From assembly GCF_007681555.1 (NCBI RefSeq), contig NZ_VELE01000002.1, positions 62,001 through 126,000 on the forward strand: DNA of 64,000 bases. Reading direction: 5' to 3'. Each line of letters opens with the position of its first letter. Position 1 is the first letter of the stretch. Below, in pieces: positions 27,664-36,574 of this stretch. The position numbers and the translations under genes are program-made. A model generated the notes under the pieces. The model was not told where the DNA came from. It did no database searches and saw nothing but the letters and a program-made list of their open reading frames with translations. The stretch is from Kocuria salsicia. Its GTDB lineage: Bacteria > Actinomycetota > Actinomycetes > Actinomycetales > Micrococcaceae.

Positions 27664-27737
27664 TAGGGCGGGTGGGGCTTGAACCCACGACCCAAGGATT
27701 ATGAGTCCTCTGCTCTGACCAGCTGAGCTACCGCCCC
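27664..27737 (-). tRNA. tRNA with CAT anticodon (elongator Met, or Ile2)
   Basis: A complete cloverleaf on the minus strand: acceptor GGGGCGG with CCGCCCT, D-arm GCTC...GAGC, anticodon loop CTCATAA, T-arm GTGGG TTCAAGC CCCAC, discriminator A. The first acceptor pair is G1-U72. CCA is not encoded. CAT anticodons serve elongator Met, initiator Met or lysidine-modified Ile2. The paired acceptor end argues against initiator; Met elongator is the likelier of the other two. Confidence 0.9.
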
Positions 27738-27864
27738 TCGTGACGACCCGAAGGCCGCCGCACCACGGTACCCCACCGTGACCTCCGGTGGTGCGCCACG
27801 GGGCCGGGCTCGGGTGCGGTGCCCGTGCGACGTCGTCGTCCCCGGTGCAACGAACCGTGGCTGC

Positions 27865-29019
27865 TCAGCGGGAGGCACCGCTGTAGAGGGACTCGAATCG
27901 GTCCAGCGTGCGGGTGAAGGAGTGCTGGGACACCATGTGGTGGCTGTGCTCCCCCATGGCCCGCCGCTGCTCCTGCGTGGCGTCGAGCACCAGCTGCAGC
28001 TTGCGCGCCAGGTCTCCGGAGTCGCCCGGCGAGAACAGGTAGCCGTTGCGGCCCTCGTCAGCCAGGTGCGGCAGCGCACGGGCGTTGGCGAGCACCACGG
28101 GCTTCGAGGCGCTCATGGCCTCGAGCGTCACGAGGGACTGCAGCTCCGCGGTGCCCGGCTGGCAGAAGACGTCCGCACGCAGATACGCACGGCGCAGCTC
28201 CTCGTCCGTGAGGAACCCCAGGAAGTGCACTCGATCCGCAACCCCCTTCTCGTGCGCGAGGGCAATGAGCCCGTCCCGCTGCTCCCCCTCCCCCACGATC
28301 TCCGCGTGCACGTTCTTCTCCCGCGGGATCAGGGCGATGGCCTCGATCAGCTCGTTGACGTTCTTCTCCACCGCGAGCCGCCCGCAGAACAGCACCACGG
28401 GATGGTCCTGGTGTCCGACGTCCTCCCCCTCACGGGCCTCGTAGTGCCCTGCCTCGATCCCGTTGGAGACAGCCACCGCACGGTCCGCCACGCCGTTGTC
28501 CACCATGGTCCGCACGGCGAGCGGAGTGGGCGCGGTGATGACGTCGCACCGGTCGTAGATCTTCGCGAGGTCCCACCAGGAGACCTTGCGGTACCCCTTG
28601 ATGAACCACTCGGGGAACGGCAGGAACGGTTCGATGTTCTCGGGGATGAAGTGGTTGGTGCCGATCAGCCGGATCCCGCGGCGGGACGCCTCCCTGGCGA
28701 CCAGCCGCCCCAGGATGTAGTGGCACTGGATGTGGACCACGTCCGGCTGCAGCTCGTCGAACAGGCGGGTGATCTCGCGGGCCACCTCCCAGGGGAAGCA
28801 CAGCCGGAAGTACGGGTGGGTGAACGCGTGGTGGGAGCGGATGCGGTGCTCCGTCACGCCGCTGTCGTCCATGGTCCGGGACGCCCCGCTGGTGGGCATG
28901 GGTGCCATCACGTGGACCTCGTGACCGCGATCGAGCATGCCGTGCGCCAGACGGCGGGCGAACTGGGCGGAACCGTTGACGTCGGGCGGATAGGTCTCTG
29001 CGGTGATCAGAATCTTCAA
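27865..29019 (-). CDS. GT4 family glycosyltransferase
   Basis: A 384-residue GT-B fold retaining glycosyltransferase. The N-terminus KILITAETYPPDVNGSAQFA carries the acceptor-side Gly loop. The C-terminal half has FCGRLAVEKNVNELIEA and the nucleotide-sugar EX7E motif in AELQSLVTLEAMSASKPVV. Relatives transfer sugars to lipids or cell-wall carriers; the substrate is not evident. The TTG at 29019 gives the standard GT4 start but has a poor ribosome site; an ATG at 29100, inside the upstream gene, is the alternative. It follows a DMT permease by 22 bp. Confidence 0.88.
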   Translation of the reverse strand: MKILITAETYPPDVNGSAQFARRLAHGMLDRGHEVHVMAPMPTSGASRTMDDSGVTEHRIRSHHAFTHPYFRLCFPWEVAREITRLFDELQPDVVHIQCHYILGRLVAREASRRGIRLIGTNHFIPENIEPFLPFPEWFIKGYRKVSWWDLAKIYDRCDVITAPTPLAVRTMVDNGVADRAVAVSNGIEAGHYEAREGEDVGHQDHPVVLFCGRLAVEKNVNELIEAIALIPREKNVHAEIVGEGEQRDGLIALAHEKGVADRVHFLGFLTDEELRRAYLRADVFCQPGTAELQSLVTLEAMSASKPVVLANARALPHLADEGRNGYLFSPGDSGDLARKLQLVLDATQEQRRAMGEHSHHMVSQHSFTRTLDRFESLYSGASR

Positions 29020-29041
29020 TGCCTTGTGTTCCGTACGTGAG

Positions 29042-29992
29042 TCATCGGTCGGGGCGCGCGACCTTCCGGGACGACGCCGCCTGCTGGCCGGTGCCGCCAT
29101 CCTGCGTCCTCGAGCGGGCGCGTGCGGCCGCTCGGCGCTGGATGACCTCTGGGTGGAACCGGGAGAGCAGGACCACGCCGACTATAGCAACGACACCTGC
29201 AAGCCCCATGCCCGCGGCGAGCCACCCGGTGAGCCCCTCTCCGGCCTCATCGAGGACAAGCAGCCCCAGGGCCACCCCCACCATGGGGTCCACCACGGTG
29301 AGCCCGGCGATCACGAGGTCCGGAGGCCCGCTCGAGTAGGCGCACTGCACCATCCAGCCGCCCAGAACGGCCGTGACCAGCAGCATCAGCACGGCCAGCC
29401 AGTTGGACGCCCCGAGCCCGCCCGCTGTGAGAGCGGTCATGCTCAGGCGCACGAGCACCGCCACGAACCCGTAGAGCACCCCGGCGCCGAGCACGTAGAA
29501 CATGCTGATCCGGCGACGGCGAAACACCACCTCCGCGATGCCGAGCAGCACCACGAGACCGAGCAGAATGAGCACCACGGTGTTCTCCGCGGCCGCGCCC
29601 GGCCTGCGTGACGGGTCCGTGGCCGAGACGGCGCACGCGACGAATCCGGCGCCGCCGACCGTGCACAGCACCACGGCGAGCCAGGTTCGGCGGTTGATCG
29701 TGAGGTGCTGGTGGCGCGCGTGCAGCAGTGTCGTGATCGCCAGCGCGACCACACCGATGGGCTGCACCACGGTCACGGTGGCCAGCGTCAGCGCGGAGAC
29801 GTTCAGCGCCATCCCCAGCCCCAGCAGGCCCGTGCCGAGCAGCCAGCGGCCGTTGCGCAGCAGGGCCCCCAGATTGCGGGGTCTCAGGGCCCCGGAGGTC
29901 TCGCCCCTGACGGCCGCCGACTGCGTCTGAGTGCCCACCGCGAGGCACACGGCGGAGGCGATCGCCAGCGCCACCGCGATCCACTGGCTCAT
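29042..29992 (-). CDS. DMT superfamily (EamA-like) membrane protein
   Basis: A 316-residue protein with nine or ten membrane helices and a basic C-terminal tail of about 35 residues (AAARARSRTQDGG onward). The first half includes LNVSALTLATVTVVQPIGV and the second VQCAYSSGPPDLVIAGLTVVDPM, matching DMT permeases where the two halves are repeats. It is linked to the GT4 gene downstream, a pairing that may reflect transport of a lipid or sugar precursor, which is inference. Confidence 0.88.
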   Translation of the reverse strand: MSQWIAVALAIASAVCLAVGTQTQSAAVRGETSGALRPRNLGALLRNGRWLLGTGLLGLGMALNVSALTLATVTVVQPIGVVALAITTLLHARHQHLTINRRTWLAVVLCTVGGAGFVACAVSATDPSRRPGAAAENTVVLILLGLVVLLGIAEVVFRRRRISMFYVLGAGVLYGFVAVLVRLSMTALTAGGLGASNWLAVLMLLVTAVLGGWMVQCAYSSGPPDLVIAGLTVVDPMVGVALGLLVLDEAGEGLTGWLAAGMGLAGVVAIVGVVLLSRFHPEVIQRRAAARARSRTQDGGTGQQAASSRKVARPDR

Positions 29993-30083
29993 CGTCCCGT
30001 CTTCTGCTGGTCCACGGACTCATCGTAGGGGCACCGCTGCCACCGCGCTCCGCACCTCATCCCGCCGGACTCCGGAGATGCCG

Positions 30084-30115
30084 CGGGCCGGGCCCTCCGA
30101 AGAGGACCCGGCCCG
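30084..30115 (-). terminator. Terminator after the holin-type gene
   Basis: CGGGCCGGGCCCTC and GAGGACCCGGCCCG form a 14-bp stem with one mismatch and a CGAA tetraloop, 46 bp past the stop at 30162. Confidence 0.8.
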
Positions 30116-30161
30116 GTGCCTCGGGAAACAGCTCGACAGAGCCGCCCGTGGGCTGCTCGAA

Positions 30162-31031
30162 CTACTTGCGCAGAAGCTTCCGCAGGAACACGAGGAACGC
30201 GGTTCCTGCCGCAGCGGCGACGGCCAGCGGCTGCCAGCGTTCGCTGAGCACGTCCGCCGCAGAGGTGGAGCCCTCCGCGCGCACGCCCTGCGTGCCGCCC
30301 TTGGAGGCGAACATGCTCTTCACGGAGGCCTGGGTGGCCTTCACGGTGCGCGAGGTGCGGTTGACGAAGCCCTTGGTGGCGGCCTGCACGGAGTCCGCGC
30401 GGTTCTGGGCGTCGTCGCGCAGGCTTTTGAGGTGCTCGCGGCGCAGCTTCAGTCGGGAGCGCAACTGCTCCTCGGTGGGCTTGACCGGCTTGACGCGGTT
30501 CGGATCGTTCGCGGCCTCCTCCTTCTCGCGCTGCTTCTTCTGCTCGGCCTCGTTGATCTCGCGCTGGACGCGGCCCTCGTTGTACGCGGAGCCCTCCTTG
30601 AGGACGCCGAGGTCGTAGCGCAGCCCGAAGATCGTCTTCTCCGGCACGAGCGGCATGGCGTTCTTGATCTTGGAGACACCGATCAGAGCCAGGACGGCGA
30701 GGACCACGATGAACACGACGGCGAGCAGCAGGGCCGCGAGCCACGCGGGCATCACGTGGGAGAGCCCGGCAATCGCCGCGCCGACCAAGGCGATCACCGC
30801 GAGACCCAGGAAGAGCAGGCCGACGACGACGAACGCAGCGCCCACACCCACCTTGATGCCCTTGTCCTTGAGCTCGAGGACGGCCAGCTGGGCCTCGTCC
30901 TTGAGCTGCTTGGGGAGCAGGCGCACGAAGACCTTGACGACGTCCGTGATGGGCGCCGCCCCCGGCCTCTTGGTGGTGCGGGTTCCTGTGGTGGGTGAGT
31001 GGCCGCTGTTGGGGCCCACTGCGTGGCTCAT
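30162..31031 (-). CDS. Holin-III (YqjE/DUF1469-like) membrane protein with long tail
   Basis: A 289-residue protein. The N-terminal 30 residues are polar. Residues of about 35-60 (LLPKQLKDEAQLAVLELKDKG) and two strong membrane helices (about 62-87 and 95-117) match the actinobacterial phage-holin-3 superfamily, which in chromosomes is not phage-related. A charged helical region of about 100 residues follows (QKKQREKEEAAND), then a DUF3618-like end with a final hydrophobic segment and LRKLLRK. Its role may be in the cell envelope; no function is known. It is a single-gene unit. Confidence 0.82.
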   Translation of the reverse strand: MSHAVGPNSGHSPTTGTRTTKRPGAAPITDVVKVFVRLLPKQLKDEAQLAVLELKDKGIKVGVGAAFVVVGLLFLGLAVIALVGAAIAGLSHVMPAWLAALLLAVVFIVVLAVLALIGVSKIKNAMPLVPEKTIFGLRYDLGVLKEGSAYNEGRVQREINEAEQKKQREKEEAANDPNRVKPVKPTEEQLRSRLKLRREHLKSLRDDAQNRADSVQAATKGFVNRTSRTVKATQASVKSMFASKGGTQGVRAEGSTSAADVLSERWQPLAVAAAAGTAFLVFLRKLLRK

Positions 31032-31102
31032 GCCGCCTCCGGTGAGTGCGTGGTGGTGGTGATGGAACGATCTGGTATCAAACTACCATCCGCCCGGGAG
31101 GC

Positions 31103-31119
31103 CTCCGGCCCCGCCGGAG
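31103..31119 (-). terminator. Hairpin after the ABC ATPase gene
   Basis: CTCCGGC, CCC loop, GCCGGAG (perfect 7-bp stem), 24 bp after the stop at 31143. A second short repeat (CACGGG-C-CCCGTG) is nearby. No T-run. Confidence 0.55.
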
Positions 31120-31142
31120 CCCGGCACACGGGCCCCGTGCGG

Positions 31143-31979
31143 TCACCGCAGGCGGCCGTCCTCCATGGTCACGCACTCGTCGGCGAGCGGCACGAACTCG
31201 GTGTCGTGGGTGACCACGAGGGATGCGAGGGAGAACTCGTGGGTGAGGCTGGCGAGCAGCTCCATGATGCTGCGTGAGCGCTCCTGGTCCAGTGCCGCGG
31301 TGGGCTCGTCCACGAGCAGCAGCTGGGGGTCGTTCATGAGCGCCCGGGCAATGTTCACGCGCTGGCGCTGCCCGCCGGAGAGCTGGTGGGGGCGGCGGTC
31401 CCCACAGTCCGTCAGGCCCACCTGCTCGAGCAACTCGTCCGCGCGCTTCCCGGCGGTCTTCAGCTCCTTGCCGCGGGCCCCTGCGATGTGGGCGGCGAGC
31501 ACGAGCTGCTCGCGCGACGTCAGGGCCGCCAGCAAGTTGGGCTGCTGGAAGACCATGCCGGTGTGCCCTCGGCGGATCCTCGCGAGCTCCTTCTCGGGCA
31601 GCCTCGTGAGGGACTCTCCCGCCACGGTGACGGTGCCGGAGGTCGGGCGGATCAGGGCGGCCGCCACGGCGAGCAGCGAGGACTTGCCGGAGCCCGAGGG
31701 CCCGATCAGCGCCGTCATCGTGCCGCGGTGCAGCGTCAGGTGCACGTGGTCCAGGGCGGTGACGGTGCGCGCAGTGCCGTCCGGGTACTCGAGGCACACG
31801 TCGCGCACATCCAGCGCGGCGGCGTCGGCATCCGCGTGGCGGGTGCCGCAGGGGCCCCCATGACGGGACTCGAGCTCGTCGCCGGCGAGGTGCTCGGGCC
31901 GGTGGTCGTGCTGGCCCACGAACTCGGCGGGGCCGTGGGCATCGGCGCGGTGGCGGGGCTTGGTGTCGGAAGCGTGCAT
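31143..31979 (-). CDS. ABC transporter ATP-binding protein (MacB/LolD type), His-rich N-terminus
   Basis: A 278-residue ATPase that pairs with the FtsX-type permease just upstream (2-bp gap, GGGAGGTAAC as ribosome site inside the permease end). It has Walker A GPSGSGKSS, signature LSGGQRQRVNIARAL, Walker B LLLVDEPTAALD and switch VVTHDTEF. The first 55 residues are unusual for the family: nine histidines among Asp, Glu and Arg. Relatives export peptides, antibiotics or lipoproteins, or sense cell-envelope stress with a two-component system. Confidence 0.93.
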   Translation of the reverse strand: MHASDTKPRHRADAHGPAEFVGQHDHRPEHLAGDELESRHGGPCGTRHADADAAALDVRDVCLEYPDGTARTVTALDHVHLTLHRGTMTALIGPSGSGKSSLLAVAAALIRPTSGTVTVAGESLTRLPEKELARIRRGHTGMVFQQPNLLAALTSREQLVLAAHIAGARGKELKTAGKRADELLEQVGLTDCGDRRPHQLSGGQRQRVNIARALMNDPQLLLVDEPTAALDQERSRSIMELLASLTHEFSLASLVVTHDTEFVPLADECVTMEDGRLR

Positions 31980-31981
31980 GG

Positions 31982-33106
31982 TCAGTTACCTCCCAGGGCA
32001 ATCATCGGGTCGACGGTGGAAACGCGGCGCACCGCGAGCAGGGAGCCGAGCAGGCCCAGGACGAGCACACCCAGCACGGGCAGTCCCACGCTGGCCAGGC
32101 TCAGCTGGAACGGCACGGCGGATCCCGCGAGCAGCCCGCCCAGCAGTCCGAGTGCGCCGCCCACGAGCACGCCCAGCGTCAGGACCACGGCCGCCTGCAC
32201 GATCGAGTCCCGCACCACGTAGCCACGGTCGGCACCCAGGGCGCGCAGCACCGCGATGTCACGGGTGCGCTGAATGGTCCACACGGTCAGGAAGGAGACC
32301 ACGACCAGTGCAGAAATCCCGTACAGGAAGCCCTGCATCATCAGCAGCGAACCGCGCTCGGACTCATAGGCGGGAAGTGCTGCGAACGCCTCCTTGGTGC
32401 TCATGGCCACGGTGTCGGTGTCACCAGGCAGCTCCTGCGGGTAGTCCTGCGTGGTCAGGGCCAGCGCAGTGGCCTGCTCGTCACTCGTGGTGTGGGCCAC
32501 CGCCGGGAAGTCGGCCATGCTCATCCACACCACCGGAACGTGGCTGTAGTACTCGTCCTCGACCACGCCGGTGGTCTTCAGGGCCTTGCCGCCCATGGAG
32601 ACGGTGTCCCCCACGGAGACGTGCATGTCGTCGGCCAGAGTGCTGCTCAGCACCACCTGGCCCTCGTCCGGATGGGTCTGGCCGGAGGACGCCTTCAGGT
32701 CCGGGGCGAGCTTCGAGCTCGGCTCCAGGGCGATGGCGGCGGCCGCGGTGGTGCCCGCGCGCGACGTCGTGGTGCTCGCGTCCTGGGTCTCGGCACCGCT
32801 GCGGGCGCTGGCCTGGGTGATCCCCAGGCGCTCCACGCTGTCCTTGCCCACGCCGTCGCGCCACCTCTGCAGCTCGCCGTCCGTGATCTGCGACGTGGTG
32901 AACGAGGACGTGCCGGAATCCCCCGGGGGCGCGCTCAGCACGAGGTGCTGGGCAGCCAGGCGCTCGAGCGCTGACGTGTTCTGGTGACCGAGTCCGTTGG
33001 TCAGACCGGTCAGCAGGACCAGCAGCAGGGTGATGAGCGCCACGACCGTGGCGAGCAGCGCGAAGCGGCCCTTGGCGAAGGTGATGTCCCTCAGGGACAA
33101 GAACAT
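31982..33106 (-). CDS. FtsX-like ABC transporter permease
   Basis: A 374-residue permease of the MacB/FtsX class: one N-terminal helix (about 18-40), a large external domain (about 45-245) and three C-terminal helices (about 255, 305 and 345). The cytoplasmic coupling segment IQRTRDIAVLRALGADRGYV is typical. ATG at 33106 (GGGAG upstream) begins MFLSLRDITFAKGRFALL. It reads away from the histidine kinase gene across 229 bp holding an inverted repeat. Confidence 0.92.
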   Translation of the reverse strand: MFLSLRDITFAKGRFALLATVVALITLLLVLLTGLTNGLGHQNTSALERLAAQHLVLSAPPGDSGTSSFTTSQITDGELQRWRDGVGKDSVERLGITQASARSGAETQDASTTTSRAGTTAAAAIALEPSSKLAPDLKASSGQTHPDEGQVVLSSTLADDMHVSVGDTVSMGGKALKTTGVVEDEYYSHVPVVWMSMADFPAVAHTTSDEQATALALTTQDYPQELPGDTDTVAMSTKEAFAALPAYESERGSLLMMQGFLYGISALVVVSFLTVWTIQRTRDIAVLRALGADRGYVVRDSIVQAAVVLTLGVLVGGALGLLGGLLAGSAVPFQLSLASVGLPVLGVLVLGLLGSLLAVRRVSTVDPMIALGGN

Positions 33107-33222
33107 GGGGTGGCTCCCGTGACGAAGGTGTGGTGGACAACTGCCTCCAGTCTCCGGCGGCGGCGGCACGCGGGGATCGCCACCCCGGTTGAAGGTCGGG
33201 GCGCGAGCGGTTGAACCGCGGA

Positions 33223-33238
33223 TCAACCGTTCGGTTGA
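33223..33238. promoter_or_regulatory. Inverted-repeat operator between ABC transporter and two-component genes
   Basis: TCAACCG-TT-CGGTTGA is a perfect inverted repeat. Two further GGTTGA copies lie at 33187-33192 and 33209-33214, the latter also forming GGTTGA-N8-TCAACC. Such arrays are usual for NarL-type response regulators. It is centred in the divergent gap, about 105 bp from either start. Confidence 0.65.
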
Positions 33239-33335
33239 TGTCCACCGGGTGGCCCGTGCGTACCATGACCACGGACCTCGGCTGCCCGTCCGGCACCCGT
33301 CGCCGTCCGCAGAGCACCGTCGAGGGAGGCACACC

Positions 33336-34631
33336 GTGCGCCACGAGCTGTCCACCCCCGTGCTGCTGCGCACCATGCGGGTCACGCTGCACGTGAGCTT
33401 CGCCGGGCTGCTCGCGCTCGCGCTCGTGCGCGCGCTGCTGAGCTGGCCACGGGGCCACACGGCCCCGCTGGTGACGCTGCTGTGCGGTGCGCTGGTGCTC
33501 GCCGCGTTCTACCTGGCGGGAACCATTGCGGAGAACCGCGTGGCGCGCGGCCGCGCGGGCCGCGCCACCATGCGCCTGGCACCGGCGTGGCTGTTCGTCG
33601 TCACCCTGCTGTGGGCGCTGCTCGCGCTGCAGAGCGCGGACTTCTCCTGGGTGGTCTTCCCCCTCTTCTTCCTCTACCCGGTGCTGCTGAGCCCCCCGGT
33701 GGCCCTGGTGTGCGTGGCGCTGCTCGTGGGTGTGGTGGGGGTTTCGCAGTACCTCCACACGCCCAGCGGGTCCTTCACCGCACCCATGGTGATCGGCCCG
33801 GCGATCGGTGCCGTGGTCGCGCTGCTCGTGAGCTACGGCTACCGCGCCCTCTACCGGGACGCCCAGCGCCACGTGCGGGTCATCCGTCAGCTCGAGTCCA
33901 CACGCGAGGAGCTCGCACGCCAGGAGCGCGCGGCAGGCACCATGGCCGAGCGGGAGCGACTGTCCCGGGAGATCCACGACACGCTCGCCCAGGGGCTCAC
34001 GTCCATCGTGCTGGTCTCCCGTGCGGGCCAGCAGTCCCTCGCGGACGGCCAGCAGGATGTCGCTGCCGCTCGCCTGGCCACCATCGAGGGAACCGCGGCC
34101 GCGAACCTCGCCGAGGCCCGCCGGTTCGTGCGGGACCTCGCCTCCCCCGCCCTGGACGAGTCCCTGCCCGGTGCGCTCTCGGAGGTCTGCCACCGCACCG
34201 AGGAGGGCGCGCGTGCCGCGGGCACCGGGCTCACGTGCGAGTTCTCGGTGCAGGGCGAGCTCCCCGAGCTCACGGGTCCCCAGCGGACCCTGTTCATCCG
34301 TGCGGCACAGTCCACCCTGGCGAACGTGACCTCCCACGCGCACGCCTCCCGCGCGGTGGTCACGCTCGCGGGGTGGGAGGACGCCGTGACCCTGGACGTC
34401 GTGGACGACGGCGTGGGCTTCGACCCCCGCGCAGCGGCTCGCCGGGGGCGCGACGACTCCTACGGCCTCTCCCACCTCCGACGCCGCACGGAGGAGCTGG
34501 GCGCCGAGCTGACGGTGGAGTCCGAACCGCACGGCGGCACCGTGGTGAACGTGCGGCTGCCGCTCGCGGACGCGGCGTCGTCGTTGCCCGCACCGCCCCA
34601 CCACACCCCCGGAGACAGGAGTCCCTCATGA
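33336..34631 (+). CDS. Sensor histidine kinase (HisKA_3 / NarL-class)
   Basis: A 431-residue membrane sensor with about five or six N-terminal helices (to about residue 170) and little external sequence, so it probably senses within the membrane or through the transporter. The dimerisation/phosphoacceptor region is ERERLSREIHDTLAQGL (His about residue 214). The ATPase part has an N-box Asn in LANVTSHAHA, VVDDGVGFDP and YGLSHLRRR. GTG at 33336 follows GGGAGG. It overlaps the response regulator gene (ATGA), forming a pair that likely controls the divergent ABC genes. Confidence 0.93.
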   Translation: MRHELSTPVLLRTMRVTLHVSFAGLLALALVRALLSWPRGHTAPLVTLLCGALVLAAFYLAGTIAENRVARGRAGRATMRLAPAWLFVVTLLWALLALQSADFSWVVFPLFFLYPVLLSPPVALVCVALLVGVVGVSQYLHTPSGSFTAPMVIGPAIGAVVALLVSYGYRALYRDAQRHVRVIRQLESTREELARQERAAGTMAERERLSREIHDTLAQGLTSIVLVSRAGQQSLADGQQDVAAARLATIEGTAAANLAEARRFVRDLASPALDESLPGALSEVCHRTEEGARAAGTGLTCEFSVQGELPELTGPQRTLFIRAAQSTLANVTSHAHASRAVVTLAGWEDAVTLDVVDDGVGFDPRAAARRGRDDSYGLSHLRRRTEELGAELTVESEPHGGTVVNVRLPLADAASSLPAPPHHTPGDRSPS

Positions 34632-35251
34632 CCACCCAGGTGCTGCTGGTGGACGACCACCCCGTGGTGCGCGCCGGGTTGCGCGCCGTGCTCGAGTCCC
34701 TCGGGGACATCACCGTGTGTGCGGAGGCGCAGGACGGGCGCGGCGCGCTGGACGTGCTCGCGCGCCCGGCGCACGGGGTGGACGTGGTGGTCATGGACCT
34801 GCAGATGGGGCAGGGCATGGGCGGGCTGGAGGCTACCCGGCGGATCGTCGCGTCCGGTGGACCGCCCGTGCTGATCCTGACCACGTACGACACCCAGGCG
34901 GACGTCGTCGCTGCCCTCGAGGCCGGCGCCACCGGCTACCTGCTCAAGGACGCCCAGCCCGCGACCATCGGGCAGGCGGTGCACGATGCCGCGGCGGGGC
35001 GTCCGGTGCTTTCGCCGTCAGTGACCGCCCACCTGGTGAGCCGCGTGCGCGCGCCGGGGGCCACCCTGAGCGCGCGCGAGATCGACATCCTCCGCGGGCT
35101 CGCCACGGGCGCGTCCAACCGGGCGCTGGCGAAGTCCCTTTTCATCTCCGAGGCCACTGTGAAGACGCACCTGGTGCACATCTACGACAAGCTCGGCGTG
35201 GACAACCGCACCGCAGCGGTCAGCCGCGCCCGGGAGGAGCACGTCATCTGA
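34628..35251 (+). CDS. NarL/LuxR-family response regulator
   Basis: A 207-residue regulator. The receiver domain has acidic VDDHP near the start, phospho-Asp in VVVMDLQMG (about residue 57) and Lys in YLLKDAQP. The LuxR-type helix-turn-helix is LSAREIDILRGLATGASNRA followed by SEATVKTHLVHIYDKLGV. AGGAG precedes the ATG. The partner kinase gene is just upstream, and the inverted repeats at 33187-33238 are its probable targets. The end overlaps a short remnant on the other strand. Confidence 0.95.
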   Translation: MTTQVLLVDDHPVVRAGLRAVLESLGDITVCAEAQDGRGALDVLARPAHGVDVVVMDLQMGQGMGGLEATRRIVASGGPPVLILTTYDTQADVVAALEAGATGYLLKDAQPATIGQAVHDAAAGRPVLSPSVTAHLVSRVRAPGATLSAREIDILRGLATGASNRALAKSLFISEATVKTHLVHIYDKLGVDNRTAAVSRAREEHVI

Positions 35252-35593
35252 GACCCTGACCGGGCACCGAGCCGCCCCAGTGAACGCAGTACCAGGGCAG
35301 CCGCTGGGCCTGCCCCCGGGAGACCAGGCGGTGCGGCGTGTAGTCGGTGACGGGCCGCACGTGTTCGAACACTGAGCGGACCACCCCGGCGTAGCGGTGG
35401 CCGGTGTCGGGGTAGACCATGAGAACGCAACGATCTCCGCTGGACCGCTGCTGGACGGCCCCACAGGTCCCCCACCGCCAGCCCATGAGCACTGAGCTCG
35501 CGCCGCCGTGCCGTGACCGCCCAGGACGTTCGATGACGCCGTGAACGGCACGAGCCCCAGGGCTGCGGCCCCCAGCAGGGGCCAAATCCGCAC
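35244..35593 (-). pseudogene. Frameshifted short gene or remnant
   Basis: No single frame looks like a gene throughout. One frame from ATG at 35593 encodes a signal-peptide-like start (MRIWPLLGAAALGLVPFTAS). The frame with strong third-position GC in the second half, ending at 35244, gives VYPDTGHRYAGVVRSVFEH and ends PWYCVHWGGS. The PDxGxRY pattern recalls the C-terminus of cysteine-synthase-fold PLP enzymes, so it may be the tail of such a gene; a decayed small exported protein is the other option. It overlaps the response regulator's end by 8 bp. Confidence 0.35.
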
Positions 35594-35671
35594 GACGATC
35601 CCGCCGTCGCTCAGGCCCCGCTGGTGAGAGCTGCCCAGACGTACCGAGCGGTGTCCGCGGATGGCCGGGGG

Positions 35672-36574
35672 TCAGCGAGCGGCCTCGGCGATCAGCTCGA
35701 CGGTGCGACGGGGCTGGTCAAGCATCACGAAGTGGCCGCTGCGGGACACCACCACGCGGCGCACGGAGGTCTCCTGCGCAAGCCGGGCGGCCTGGGCCAG
35801 GACGTGGCGAGCCCACCGGCTGAGCCCCGGGCGGGGTACGCGGCCGTTGGCGGCCACGACCGTGAGGGGCACCCCGGATTCCAGGGGCATGCGACCGCGC
35901 AGTTCGTGGAGCCGGTTCATGCAGGCCACGTAGCCCGCGAGGTCGCGCAGCGAGGCCAGCAGGATGTTCGAGGAGGAGCCCTCGGCGCGCAGTCCGCCCA
36001 TCGCCCGCGCCACGCCCCGCCGTCCTGGGACTAGCGCCACCGAGACGGCGGGCCCCACCAGTTGCCAGAGCACCCGCACGGACGTGGATCGAACCGCGGG
36101 GTGGGTGCCGTGACGGAAGCGGCCAGCGGCGCGGGCCCCGTCGTGCGCCCAGTCCGCGCCCTCGGCCTCGGGGACAGAGCCGTCCAGGAACACCAGGGAC
36201 CCCAGCCTGCCGGGATGGAGGCGGGCCGCCGCCTCCACGACCGCCGCGCCGAAGGAGTGGCCCACTGCCGTCACCGGGCCAGTGGCTCCCAGCGCGGTGA
36301 GGACCGCGAGCAGTCGGGCCGCCTCGGTATCGAGGGTCGGGAGTGTCTCGGAGACCTGCTGGCCCGGCGCGTATCCGGGGCGGTCCAGCACGATCACACG
36401 GTGCTCCCCTCGCAGCAGCTCGACCACGGGGGCCCAGTCCCACAGCACGGAGGCCACGCCCGAGCAGCACGCAACAACGGGTCCGGAGCCGATGTCCAGC
36501 ACGCGGGTCGGCTCGCCCATGACGACGAGCTCCCGCAGGTGCTCCCGCCACAGCGCTCCCGTGGGGGTGCCCAT
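35672..36574 (-). CDS. Alpha/beta-fold hydrolase
   Basis: A 300-residue hydrolase with the nucleophile elbow GHSFGAAV (about residue 113), an early GSGPVVACCSGVASVLWDW segment in place of the usual HG oxyanion region, an acid after LTVVAANG, and a catalytic His in SGHFVMLDQP near the end. The substrate cannot be told. The ATG at 36574 was chosen; the frame stays open upstream but those bases belong to a broken membrane gene. The oxyanion motif is atypical, as CCSG replaces HGxG. Confidence 0.8.
   Translation of the reverse strand: MGTPTGALWREHLRELVVMGEPTRVLDIGSGPVVACCSGVASVLWDWAPVVELLRGEHRVIVLDRPGYAPGQQVSETLPTLDTEAARLLAVLTALGATGPVTAVGHSFGAAVVEAAARLHPGRLGSLVFLDGSVPEAEGADWAHDGARAAGRFRHGTHPAVRSTSVRVLWQLVGPAVSVALVPGRRGVARAMGGLRAEGSSSNILLASLRDLAGYVACMNRLHELRGRMPLESGVPLTVVAANGRVPRPGLSRWARHVLAQAARLAQETSVRRVVVSRSGHFVMLDQPRRTVELIAEAAR

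Noticed and set aside
30162-31031. Holin-like gene as evidence for a prophage
   Set aside because: Chromosomal holin-III-type proteins are common in actinobacteria, and no integrase, lysin or structural phage gene is nearby.
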